From: Rhodoferax sp.
GTDB taxonomy: Bacteria > Pseudomonadota > Gammaproteobacteria > Burkholderiales > Burkholderiaceae_C
Assembly: GCF_018063565.1 (NCBI RefSeq)
Contig: NZ_JAGPBB010000001.1
Location: forward strand, 81,248 to 145,247
Length of the DNA: 64,000 bases
Reading direction: 5' to 3'
Part shown: in pieces, positions 18,698 through 27,632 of the stretch
How the letters are laid out: every line of letters starts with the position of its first letter
How positions within the stretch are numbered: position 1 is the first letter of the stretch
Position numbers and translations under genes: made by a program
Notes under the pieces: generated by a model
What the model saw: only the letters and a program-made list of their open reading frames with translations
Told to the model about the DNA's origin: nothing
The model's database searches: none

Positions 18698-21682
18698 ATG
18701 CGTCAACAAACATCGACTGACAACAGCACTGGCCCCTTGCTAGGCCTGTTCGGCCCGGGTATGCGGCTGATGGGCAATTTGCAGTTTGGCGGCAAGGCGC
18801 TGCTGATCTGCCTGGTATTTCTGTTGCCCATTGGCTGGTTGGGCTGGTCTCTTTACACGACCAAGGCCACCAGCATCGCTTTTTCAGCCAAGGAAAAGCT
18901 GGGTGTGCGTTACAACCGCGAGATCTTTCCGCTGATCAACGCAGCGCAGCAATGGCGGCGTGACGCAACCTCCATGGCGGCCAACGGTGCGGCACCTGCC
19001 ACGCTGACGGAGGTGCAGAGCAAACTCAAGCTGGCGCAAGACAGGCTGGCCGCGGTGAACCAGGAACTGGGCTCACAGCTCGATACCGGCAAAACCTATG
19101 CTGCCGTGCAGAAGGCTTTTGCCGATGCCCAGGCTGCCGGTGCACCGGGCCAGCACATGGATGCCGTGTTTGAGGCACACACCGCACATATCAAGGCGCT
19201 GGTGGCCTTGATGCTGCAGGTCACCGATGCCTCCAACCTCACTCTCGACCCTGACATCGACAGTTATTACCTGATGGATTCGAGTTATTTCCGGATGCCT
19301 GACATTCTGGAGAGCACCGGCAAACTGCGCGGCATGGGGCTGGGCATCATGAAGGCCGGTGCCATCACGCCCCAGCAGCTGGATTTCCTGCATGCGCTGA
19401 TGCCCATCGCCGATTTTCAGTTCAACAACATGCGTGATGGCCTGGCCAAGGCTTACGCCTACAACCCGGCGCTGGCGTCCAAAGATGAGGCAGGAAATGC
19501 CCTTGGGATCACCGAGTCGTTTTTTGCGCTGGCACGCAATGGCGTGATCGATGGCAAAGACTACGCGGCAGAAACCCAGGCGTCGTACCTGTCGCTGGCA
19601 AACATGTCGCTGGAGGCCCAGTATGCATTGCTGGAAAAAATGCAAACCGAGCTGCAGATGCTGCTCGATCAGCGGGTGGGCGGGATGCAGACCGAACTCC
19701 AGGTCACGACCGGCGTTCTGTTGGTGAGCCTGTTGTTGGTGGCTTACCTTTTTTACAGCTTTTATCTGGTGACCAATGGGGGCTTGCGGCGGGTCAGCCT
19801 GCACCTGCAGGAGATTGCCCAGGGCAATCTGCACCACAGGCCAGCGCCGCCCACCGGCCGTGACGAGCCGGCCCAGGTGCTGCAGTCGGTGATCACCATG
19901 CAGGAGGTATTGGCCCAGTTTCGCGCGGCGCAGGTGGAGCTGGCGCAGCAGCATGAGGCCGGGATGCTCGATTTCCGCATGGCCTCACAAGGCCTGCCGG
20001 GTGATTATGCGGTCATGGCCGAGTCGATCAACCAGCTGGTGCAGGCCCACATTACCGTCAAGATGAGAGTGGTGGAAGTGGTATCGGCCTACACCGAAGG
20101 GCGTCTTGACGTGGCCATGGAGCGTTTGCCCGGTCAGAAGGCGCGGGTGACCGCCGCCATCGATCGGGTACAGGCCGCCATGAAGCAGGCGTCCGAGGCA
20201 GCGGCCTTCAACCTGCGCCTGCGCTTGTCGCTTGACAGTCTGCCGGTGGCGGTAACGGTTTCCAATGCCCAGGCACAACTGGTCCACGCCACACCGCCGG
20301 CCAAAGAGATGCTCAAGCTGTTTGGCGGCAGTGGCTTTGACACCGACAAGTTTTATGGCAACAAGCTCTCCACCCTGTTCAAGGACTCGACCCATGCGAG
20401 CCGGTTTGATCAGGCGGTGAAAACTGGCGAAACGGTGGAAATGGAAGTGGGCGGGCACCAACTGCGCTTGTTGGCCCGTCCGGTGCTTGATAGCCACGGC
20501 ACACCCATCGGCCGCATCACCCAATGGCTGGACCGTACCAATGAAATTGCGTCGGAACTTGAACTCGACCAGATGGTGAGCGCCGCCTCGCAGGGCGATT
20601 TCAGCCGCCGCTTGAGTCTGGACGGCAAAACCGGCTTTTTCGGCAAACTCTTCGAGGGCATGAACCAACTGGTCGAAACCAGCGAACAGGGTCTGTCGGA
20701 CGTGGCGCGGGTGCTGGCCGCGCTGGCGCAGGGTGACCTGACGCAGCGCATCACGCACGATTACGCGGGTTTGTTTGCCAACGTCAAAAACAGCGTCAAT
20801 GCCACCAACGAGGCCTTGTCCAGGGTCATAGGTGAAGTGCGCAGTGCCTCGGATGCGTTGACCAACGCCGCCGGGCAGGTCAACGCCACTGCCCAGGCGC
20901 TCAGTCAGGCGGCCAGTGAGCAGGCGGCCAGCGTGGAGCAAACCACGTCGTCCGTCAACCTGATGTCGGCCTCGATCAACCAGAACAGTGACAACGCCCG
21001 TGTCACCGATAGCATGGCCACCAAAGCCAGCAAGGAAGCCGTTGACGGTGGTCGTGCGGTGAGCCAGACCGTGTCGGCAATGAAACAGATCGCTGCCAAG
21101 ATTGGCATCGTGGACGACATTGCCTACCAGACCAATCTGCTGGCGCTCAATGCCGCCATAGAAGCGGCGCGCGCGGGCGAGCATGGCAAGGGCTTTGCGG
21201 TGGTGGCCGCCGAGGTGCGCAAACTCGCTGAGCGCAGCCAGGAAGCTGCCAAAGAAATTGGCGAGTTGGCCGTCAGGAGTGTGACGACGGCCGAACGTGC
21301 CGGTAAATTACTCGATGAAATTGTCCCCAGCATCCAGAAAACCAGTGAGTTGGTGCAGGAGATTGCAGCAGCATCCAGCGAACAAAGTGAATCGGTCACC
21401 CAGATTGGTGGCGCCATGGGTCAGCTGAGCAAGGCGACGCAGCAAAACGCCAGCGCATCGGAAGAGCTGGCCGCCACGAGTGAGGAGCTGGCAACCCAGG
21501 CCGATCAGTTGCAACAGAGCATCGGGTTCTTCAATACGGGCGAAACTCGGTTGCTGGCTCGCGGGCGTAATGAGGCGTCCGCACCCGAGCGACGCGGCAT
21601 TGGTGGGCGTGCGCCGCGGGCATCGGTGCCGGTTCTGACCGCCGCTCCGGTCAGGGGTGGCGGGAACTTTCGCCCCTATTAA
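18698..21682 (+). CDS. Methyl-accepting chemotaxis protein with large periplasmic domain
   Basis: A 994-aa receptor. TM1 lies near residues 31-51 ([20 protein letters not shown]), a helical periplasmic sensor of about 280 residues follows (with [14 protein letters not shown]), and TM2 lies near 335-357 ([19 protein letters not shown]). HAMP, a PAS-like region ([19 protein letters not shown]), a second HAMP-like segment and the MA domain come next. The tail ends NFRPY. The sensor fold and ligand are not recognised. It is the last receptor before cheR, and the cluster order suggests one long transcript. Confidence 0.92.
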   Translation: MRQQTSTDNSTGPLLGLFGPGMRLMGNLQFGGKALLICLVFLLPIGWLGWSLYTTKATSIAFSAKEKLGVRYNREIFPLINAAQQWRRDATSMAANGAAPATLTEVQSKLKLAQDRLAAVNQELGSQLDTGKTYAAVQKAFADAQAAGAPGQHMDAVFEAHTAHIKALVALMLQVTDASNLTLDPDIDSYYLMDSSYFRMPDILESTGKLRGMGLGIMKAGAITPQQLDFLHALMPIADFQFNNMRDGLAKAYAYNPALASKDEAGNALGITESFFALARNGVIDGKDYAAETQASYLSLANMSLEAQYALLEKMQTELQMLLDQRVGGMQTELQVTTGVLLVSLLLVAYLFYSFYLVTNGGLRRVSLHLQEIAQGNLHHRPAPPTGRDEPAQVLQSVITMQEVLAQFRAAQVELAQQHEAGMLDFRMASQGLPGDYAVMAESINQLVQAHITVKMRVVEVVSAYTEGRLDVAMERLPGQKARVTAAIDRVQAAMKQASEAAAFNLRLRLSLDSLPVAVTVSNAQAQLVHATPPAKEMLKLFGGSGFDTDKFYGNKLSTLFKDSTHASRFDQAVKTGETVEMEVGGHQLRLLARPVLDSHGTPIGRITQWLDRTNEIASELELDQMVSAASQGDFSRRLSLDGKTGFFGKLFEGMNQLVETSEQGLSDVARVLAALAQGDLTQRITHDYAGLFANVKNSVNATNEALSRVIGEVRSASDALTNAAGQVNATAQALSQAASEQAASVEQTTSSVNLMSASINQNSDNARVTDSMATKASKEAVDGGRAVSQTVSAMKQIAAKIGIVDDIAYQTNLLALNAAIEAARAGEHGKGFAVVAAEVRKLAERSQEAAKEIGELAVRSVTTAERAGKLLDEIVPSIQKTSELVQEIAAASSEQSESVTQIGGAMGQLSKATQQNASASEELAATSEELATQADQLQQSIGFFNTGETRLLARGRNEASAPERRGIGGRAPRASVPVLTAAPVRGGGNFRPY
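21086..21243 (+). repeat. 158-bp exact duplicate in MA hairpin coding region, copy 2
   Basis: Identical to 18067-18224; lies in the MA domain of the large periplasmic receptor. After base 21243 the two genes diverge at synonymous sites, so the identity block has sharp edges. Confidence 0.9.
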
Positions 21683-21693
21683 GAAAGCTTGGC

Positions 21694-22512
21694 GTGTCAA
21701 ACATCAGTTTCAGCGACCGTGAGTTCAAACGCATCAGCGAGATCATGTACCAGGCGGCTGGCCTGTCCTTCAATGACTCGAAGAAGTCGCTGATCCAGTC
21801 ACGCCTGTTGCCGCGCATCCAGCGCATCGGCGCGGGCAGTTTTGCCGACTACATTGCCATGTTGGAGGATGAGTCGCAGGCGGCAGAGTTCCAGATGGCG
21901 GTCGATCTGCTGACCACAAACGAGACCTATTTTTTCCGCGAACCCAAACATTACGAGTTGCTGGAGCAGGAGCTCGCAAGTCGCAAAAGTCGCGCGCCAC
22001 TGGCGATCTGGAGCGCTGCATCCTCGTTTGGGGATGAGGCCTACAGCACGGCCATGCTGCTGGCCGACATGCAGATGCAGGGACGCATTGGTCCGGACTG
22101 GTCGATCCTGGCCACCGACATCAGCCACCGCGTGTTGCTGAGTGCCAAAGAGGCCGTCTACCCCGAAGACCGGCTGCGTGCCGTCAGCCCGGAGCGACTG
22201 CGCCGCTACTGCCTGCGTGGCGATGGTGATTCTGAGGGTCAGGTGCTGCTGCAGGACAAGATTCGCGAACGGGTGCAGTTTGGGCGCCTCAACTTGTGCC
22301 AGCCCATTGATGGCATTGGCCCTTTTGACGTGATTTTTCTGCGCAACGTGCTGATTTACTTTGATGTACCAACCAAGATCGAGGTGGTGGACCGGGTGCT
22401 CGCGACGCTCAAGCCAGGGGGTCTGTTTTTTCTGGGTACCGCCGAGGGCCGCGTCGCCTGCAAAACGCCATTGCAGACGGTGCAGCCAGGCGCCTTTCGC
22501 AAAACGCCTTGA
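21694..22512 (+). CDS. cheR: Chemotaxis protein methyltransferase CheR
   Basis: SAM-dependent methyltransferase that methylates Glu residues of receptors. The N-terminal helical domain (to about residue 75) includes GLSFNDSKKSLIQSRL. The catalytic domain follows with TTNETYFFREPKHYELL, the SAM loop WSAASSFGDEAYS (most CheR proteins read closer to WSAGCSTGEEPYS), ATDIS, and DVIFLRNVLIYFD. Start is GTG 21694, 11 bp after the receptor stop; no ATG is close. Length is 272 aa, normal. Active on the adjacent receptors, in the cytoplasm. Confidence 0.93.
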   Translation: MSNISFSDREFKRISEIMYQAAGLSFNDSKKSLIQSRLLPRIQRIGAGSFADYIAMLEDESQAAEFQMAVDLLTTNETYFFREPKHYELLEQELASRKSRAPLAIWSAASSFGDEAYSTAMLLADMQMQGRIGPDWSILATDISHRVLLSAKEAVYPEDRLRAVSPERLRRYCLRGDGDSEGQVLLQDKIRERVQFGRLNLCQPIDGIGPFDVIFLRNVLIYFDVPTKIEVVDRVLATLKPGGLFFLGTAEGRVACKTPLQTVQPGAFRKTP

Positions 22513-22527
22513 TGAGCGCCGCAGAAT

Positions 22528-22989
22528 ATGGCCACTTTTGAATTGATGCCCGGCGATGTCGCCCTGGGTCAGGCGGGTGATACGCTGAAAACGTTGCTGG
22601 GCTCGTGTGTCAGCGTGATCCTGACCGATCCGCGGCGCACCGTCGGGGTGATGTGCCACATTGTGCATGTGGGCCACCCCAACGCAGCCAACAAACACAA
22701 TACGGCGTTTGGTTCGGTGGCCATGGCCGACATGGTGCGCCGACTGTACCAGGTGGGTTTTGCGCCGCGCAGTTGCGAGGCCTATGTGGTGGGTGGAGGC
22801 AACATGTTCCCCAACCTGTTCACCCACCATCATGTCGGTGCCAACAATGTGGACTGGGTGCTGGGTTACCTGGAACACCATAAGATCCGCATCCTCAAGC
22901 AGGACCTGGGGGGTGCAGGCTACCGTCGTTTGTTGTGGACCGTCGGCCCGGCCGAACCCACAGTGGAAACCGTATCAACCAATTCATAA
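22528..22989 (+). CDS. cheD: Receptor glutamine deamidase CheD
   Basis: Deamidates Gln residues of chemoreceptors to Glu. A 153-aa protein with the catalytic Cys27 in LGSCVSVIL and His44 in MCHIVHVGHP, the same positions as in characterised CheD. YVVGGGNMFP and GGAGYRRL are further family motifs. It sits 15 bp after cheR and 16 bp before cheB, giving the usual cheRDB adaptation set. Confidence 0.93.
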   Translation: MATFELMPGDVALGQAGDTLKTLLGSCVSVILTDPRRTVGVMCHIVHVGHPNAANKHNTAFGSVAMADMVRRLYQVGFAPRSCEAYVVGGGNMFPNLFTHHHVGANNVDWVLGYLEHHKIRILKQDLGGAGYRRLLWTVGPAEPTVETVSTNS

Positions 22990-23005
22990 AAAGCAGGGCA
23001 AAACA

Positions 23006-24097
23006 ATGGCTGTGAAAGTTTTCGTGGTGGACGACTCTGCCGTGGTGCGGCAGGCGCTGGCGCACATGCTGTCGGGCAACCCCGAGGTGGAGCTGATTGG
23101 CAGTGCGCCCAACCCGCTGCTGGCCATGGATGCCATCCGCAAGAATCCGCCGGATGTGCTGCTGCTGGACATTGAAATGCCGGGCATGGACGGCCTGACC
23201 TTTCTGCGCCAGATCATGGCGGGCACGCCCATCCCCACCGTGATCTGTTCGACGCTGTCCACCGAAGGCAGCAAAGTGGCGTTGGAGGCCCTGTCGGCGG
23301 GGGCTGTAGCGGTGCTGGCCAAACCCAAATTGGGGTTGAAACAGCATCTCGATGACTCCCGCCATGAGATGATCCAGACCCTCAAAACCGCAGCCAGATC
23401 GCGTCCACGGGTCAGAAGCGGACCTTCTGCTGCTTCACCTTCAATAGCTTCAAGACCAACTGCAATAAGCGCTACAGGGCAAATTGCCCGTACACCAGGG
23501 TTGTCAGGGGTGCATGCCTTTGCCATGAACAAGCCGGTGGTGATCGGCAGTTCAACCGGCGGCACCCAGGCGCTGGAGCTGGTGTTGACCAGCCTGCCTG
23601 CCGATGCGCCAGGTATTGCCATCACCCAGCACATGCCCGAAAAGTTCACCGCCATGTATGCGCAACGCCTGGACGGTATCTGCGCCATGAATGTGCGCGA
23701 AGCCAAGGACGGCGACCGGCTGGAGCGGGGTGTGGCGCTGATCGCTCCCGGCGGGCGGCACATGCAGCTGCAGAAAATCAATGGCCAGTATTACGTCAAG
23801 GTGCTGGATGGTCCGCCGGTGAACCGCCACAAACCGTCGGTCGATGTGTTGTTCAAGTCGGCGGCCGAATGTGCCGGCCGCGACGCTTTGGGCATCATCA
23901 TGACCGGTATGGGCGACGACGGTGCCCGTGGCATGAAGATCATGCACGACGGTGGTGCCCGCTGTATCGCCCAAAACGAAGAGACCTGTGTGGTGTTTGG
24001 CATGCCCAAAGAGGCGATCAAGTTGCAGGCGGTTGACGACATCCTGCCCCTTGAGAGCATGGCGCGCGCCATTTTGCAGTTTGACTCGCGCGCTTAA
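23006..24097 (+). CDS. cheB: Chemotaxis-specific protein-glutamate methylesterase CheB
   Basis: Removes receptor methyl groups when phosphorylated by CheA. A 363-aa protein. The receiver domain (1-125) has FVVDDSAVVR and D55 in LLLDIEMPGMDG. The methylesterase domain (about 170-360) has catalytic Ser183 in GSSTGG, His in ITQHMPE and Asp in MGDDGARGM. ATG 23006 begins the receiver; the frame is open further upstream but only as cheD overlap. The linker, about residues 146-158, is encoded by a copy of a short dispersed repeat. The stop overlaps the stop of the convergent hybrid kinase gene. Confidence 0.94.
   Translation: MAVKVFVVDDSAVVRQALAHMLSGNPEVELIGSAPNPLLAMDAIRKNPPDVLLLDIEMPGMDGLTFLRQIMAGTPIPTVICSTLSTEGSKVALEALSAGAVAVLAKPKLGLKQHLDDSRHEMIQTLKTAARSRPRVRSGPSAASPSIASRPTAISATGQIARTPGLSGVHAFAMNKPVVIGSSTGGTQALELVLTSLPADAPGIAITQHMPEKFTAMYAQRLDGICAMNVREAKDGDRLERGVALIAPGGRHMQLQKINGQYYVKVLDGPPVNRHKPSVDVLFKSAAECAGRDALGIIMTGMGDDGARGMKIMHDGGARCIAQNEETCVVFGMPKEAIKLQAVDDILPLESMARAILQFDSRA
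23443..23480 (-). repeat. Short dispersed repeat inside cheB linker
   Basis: In reverse orientation it reads GCCCTGTAGCGCTTATT, then a variable part, then GAAGCTATT. This resembles the copies at 45908, 50095 and 55331 (GCCTCTAGCCC ... AAGCG ... AGCTAT). It encodes part of the CheB inter-domain linker in frame. Confidence 0.5.
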
Positions 24098-27000
24098 AGC
24101 CCGGATGGAAGGCTTTGCCGAATGCGCTGATCGGCCTGCGCCAGGGCGGCACTCAGGCCCTGGCACAGGGCCAGGCAACGCTGTTTGTCGGCTTGACGGC
24201 CGCTGGTTTCAATCTGCTGGCACAGATCGCCCAGCGCCATGGCGCCGACGGCGCGTGCGGCAGACTTGAGGGTATGCGCCACATTGGCGATCTGATCGAT
24301 GGCCTCGGTCTCGGTTGCGGTCTGGATTTGCGCACGTTGCCGGTGCGCATTGACCAAAAATTTCGACAACAGTCGGTTTTGCAAGCCCGGATTGTTGCCT
24401 ACGCTGGCCGACAGGGCACCGCTGACCCACACCGGTAGCCCGGAATCGGCGGTGTCAGGGTCAATCAGTTCGGCGGGCGGCTCTGCAGGCGACGCTGCGA
24501 CCGGATCTGCCGGTGGTGTGAGGTCTTCCAGTGCGGCTGCTTGTGAGTCTGGCGGTGCCGGCAACGGCAACCAGCGCGCCAGCATGGATTGCAGCTCTGC
24601 CATGCGCAGTGGTTTGGGCAGGAAGTCGTCCATGCCGTGCGCCAGACACCGCTGCGCCTCACCCGCCATGGCGTTGGCGGTGACGGCAATGATGATGGCG
24701 TGCTGACCGGGCGCCTCTGCCTGGCGGATGGCCGTGGTCAGGGTAAAGCCGTCCATGCGGGGCATGTGGCAATCCGTGAGCAGCAAGGCGTAATGGCCAC
24801 TTTGCCACATCTGCAGCGCCTCGACACCGTCGTTGGCCGTGTCGGAGCGGTAACCCAGCCGACGCAGCTGTTCGCGCAGCACGTCGCGGTTGGTCTCGTT
24901 GTCCTCGGCCAGCAACACCAGGGGCGCCACGCCCGTGTCGGGCAGGTCGGCGCTTGCCGCCTTGACCCTGGGGCGCCAGCGCCGCTCTGTCTGGCCGTTG
25001 TAAAGCCCTGGCGCCGGTGCCGGGCGCAGCGGCAGTTCGACCGAGAACTCAGCCCCCTCGCCCGGTGCACTGCGAACCCGGATGCTGCCGCCCATCAAGC
25101 CCACCAGGCGTTGGCTGATCGACAGGCCCAGCCCGGTGCCGCCAAACTGGCGTGCGGTACTGGCGTCTGCCTGGGTAAAGGGCTGGAACAGGCGCGCGAC
25201 GACTTCCTCGCTCATGCCGATGCCGCTATCGCTGACGCGCAGCCCCAGCGTCGGTGAGTCGCTGTTGCCCCCCTGCACAAACACCTGCAGTCGGACCCAC
25301 GCTGCCACACCCGCCTCGCTGGCGGTGAACTTGATGGCATTGCCCAGCAGATTGAGCAGCACCTGGCGCACCCGTGTCGGGTCCAGATAGAGCCAAGGGG
25401 GAACGGCATCGTCAACTTGCGCGCTCAGGTCGACTGATTTGTTCTGGGCGGAGTGGGACAGCAGCTGGATGATGTCCTGTGCCAGTTCACCGATCGGGGT
25501 CGGGATCGACTCGACCGACAGTTTGCCGGCCTCGATTTTTGAATAGTCCAGAATATCGTTCAGAATGCCCAGCAGCGCCAGCGACGACTGGGCGATGGTG
25601 CGCACCATGCGTTGCTGCTCGGGTTGCAAATCGGTTTGCTGCAGGATGTCGACCATGCCCACCACCCCGTTCATCGGGGTGCGGATCTCATGGCTCATGT
25701 TGGCCAGAAACTCGGACTTGGCCTGGTTGGCAGCCAGGGCTGACTGTTCAATCCGTTTGAGTTCGGTGATGTCGTCATACGACCAGACCCGGCCCATCAC
25801 CCGGTTGCCGTCCTGCTGCGGCAGGGAGATGCGCTTGAATACCCGGCCGTCGGCCAGCGCAAAGGTGTCGCTGCTGGCCAGTTGAGGCGCGCTGGTCAGG
25901 CGTATCGCATGGTTGCTGAACGCTTGCGGATCCGTGGTTTTGTTCGCCAGGAAATCCAGCATCTCGCGTTTGTGACCCGCGACCAGCAACGTCGGTGGCA
26001 CCCGCCACAGTTCCACAAAACGCTGGTTCCAGCTGACAAGGCGGCCCTCACAGTCGACCACCAGGATGCCGTACGCGGTGGACTCCAGGGTGGCGTTGAG
26101 CAGGGACACGGTATTGGCCAGCGCAGCTTTCTGCTGGTCGAGCTCGGCGGTGCGTTGTTGCACCTGCTGCTCCAGATGCTCCTGTTGGTCTTCCAGCTTG
26201 GCTGCCAGGGCGTTGGAGCGGTCGAGTGCCATGCGCGCCGCAAATTCGCTGTCGCGCAGCACGCGTTCGGCCTCATGGCGTGCCGCCTCGCGCCCACGTG
26301 CCTGCGCCAGGGCCTCGCGTTGCTGCGCCCACTGGGTGCGTCGCATCAGAAAGAGGCTCAGTAGTAAAGTGGAAATGGCCGCCAGCGCGCTCAGCAGCAC
26401 GCCCACCGAAGCCACCAGTCCGGGTCGCTGTCGCACGGTGGCCGGTCCGTAGCCTGGCAGCGCCTGCGTCAACAGCGTCCAGGTTTGGCCACCCACCGTC
26501 AGGGTCAGGCTGCTGCTGGGCAGTTCTTGCAGTGGCGGCGTGTCAGCGGGTCCCTGGGCCGAGGCCAACATCAGGCTCGCTGGGCCGGGCTGGATGCCGT
26601 CGTGGAGCTCAAAGCCCACGCGCTCAAGCCCGTTTGGGATCCGGCCCTTGAGCAAGTCCTGGGCACGAATGGGTCCGCCGATCCAGCCCAGCAGCGCCGC
26701 CTGACGCTGTGCCACATCCGCCTGTGGCAAGCCCGACTGGTACAAGGGCAGGTACATCGAAAATCCGGGTATCGGTTGCGCTGCGTCCTGCTTGAGGATG
26801 AGCTTGCGGGTCATGGCCAGGCTGCCGCTGTCGCGTGCACGCAACAAAGCCTGTTGGGCCGGTGCAAGCGTCAAAGGGTCGTAACCGAGCGCCGTGAGGT
26901 TGCTGCCTGCCTGGGGCTCGATGTAGACAATGGGTGCGTAAGTCGCCCGGGTGCCGCTGGGTTGAATGGTGTACAACGGCATTCCGTCACGCCGTACCCG

Positions 27001-27354
27001 CGCGATGTGGTTGGACAAACTGTCGACGGGTACCTGCTCGATAAAGTTGATGCCGACAAAGTGGTAGCTGCTGTCCTGTCCGACCAATGACCGATAAAAG
27101 TCGCCAAAGTCCTTGCGGGTGACCTGTTCAGAGGCATCAAACAGGGCCACGAAACCCTTCAGCAACAGGGTGTGGCGCGCCAGATCGTCCTCAATGCGGG
27201 TTTTGATCTCTTGCGTGTCGTGGCTGAGCAGCGTGGCCAATTCGGCGGCACTGTCCTGGCTGGCCTGGCGCCACAAAAGCACAGTGAACCCGAGCGATGT
27301 CACCGCGACCGCGGTGGCCAGGGCGCCGGATCGAAGCCAACGCGCAAACGGCAT
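24094..27354 (-). CDS. CHASE-domain hybrid sensor histidine kinase with receiver and Hpt
   Basis: A 1086-aa membrane kinase. TM1 is near residues 9-28; a CHASE sensor domain occupies about 60-250 (FVGINFIEQVP, YAPIVYIEPQ, GYDPLTLAPAQQALL); TM2 lies near 313-338. A coiled coil and a PAS domain (about 410-530) follow. HisKA has His555 in ANMSHEIRTPMNG, then HATPase_c (GTGLGLSISQRLV), a receiver with D861 (LLTDCHMPRMDG) and an Hpt with His1027 (VAHTLKSAARAVG). It is a complete phosphorelay in one chain. Convergent with cheB, sharing stop bases. No output regulator is adjacent. Confidence 0.92.
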   Translation of the reverse strand: MPFARWLRSGALATAVAVTSLGFTVLLWRQASQDSAAELATLLSHDTQEIKTRIEDDLARHTLLLKGFVALFDASEQVTRKDFGDFYRSLVGQDSSYHFVGINFIEQVPVDSLSNHIARVRRDGMPLYTIQPSGTRATYAPIVYIEPQAGSNLTALGYDPLTLAPAQQALLRARDSGSLAMTRKLILKQDAAQPIPGFSMYLPLYQSGLPQADVAQRQAALLGWIGGPIRAQDLLKGRIPNGLERVGFELHDGIQPGPASLMLASAQGPADTPPLQELPSSSLTLTVGGQTWTLLTQALPGYGPATVRQRPGLVASVGVLLSALAAISTLLLSLFLMRRTQWAQQREALAQARGREAARHEAERVLRDSEFAARMALDRSNALAAKLEDQQEHLEQQVQQRTAELDQQKAALANTVSLLNATLESTAYGILVVDCEGRLVSWNQRFVELWRVPPTLLVAGHKREMLDFLANKTTDPQAFSNHAIRLTSAPQLASSDTFALADGRVFKRISLPQQDGNRVMGRVWSYDDITELKRIEQSALAANQAKSEFLANMSHEIRTPMNGVVGMVDILQQTDLQPEQQRMVRTIAQSSLALLGILNDILDYSKIEAGKLSVESIPTPIGELAQDIIQLLSHSAQNKSVDLSAQVDDAVPPWLYLDPTRVRQVLLNLLGNAIKFTASEAGVAAWVRLQVFVQGGNSDSPTLGLRVSDSGIGMSEEVVARLFQPFTQADASTARQFGGTGLGLSISQRLVGLMGGSIRVRSAPGEGAEFSVELPLRPAPAPGLYNGQTERRWRPRVKAASADLPDTGVAPLVLLAEDNETNRDVLREQLRRLGYRSDTANDGVEALQMWQSGHYALLLTDCHMPRMDGFTLTTAIRQAEAPGQHAIIIAVTANAMAGEAQRCLAHGMDDFLPKPLRMAELQSMLARWLPLPAPPDSQAAALEDLTPPADPVAASPAEPPAELIDPDTADSGLPVWVSGALSASVGNNPGLQNRLLSKFLVNAHRQRAQIQTATETEAIDQIANVAHTLKSAARAVGAMALGDLCQQIETSGRQADKQRCLALCQGLSAALAQADQRIRQSLPSGL

Positions 27355-27632
27355 GGCTCAACCTCTGGACGTCGGGTTAAACCGGCAGGGCAGCTGGCGC
27401 AGTCGGTTTGGCGTTGGTTTTGGCATGAGGGTAGCTATAGAAAACAAAGCATAAAATGATTGCTGATCATGGGCTGGATGTCAATTCAACCAGATAAATG
27501 CAAAATGTGCTGGTGCCATCTGGCTGAAAGAGTCAGCACCCCAGCGAATTGTGCACGCAAATGCCAGGGTGGGGCGGCCTGGCGCAAGCGGCACCGTGCG
27601 GCACAGCGGCTACATCCGCACCGTGTTGACCT

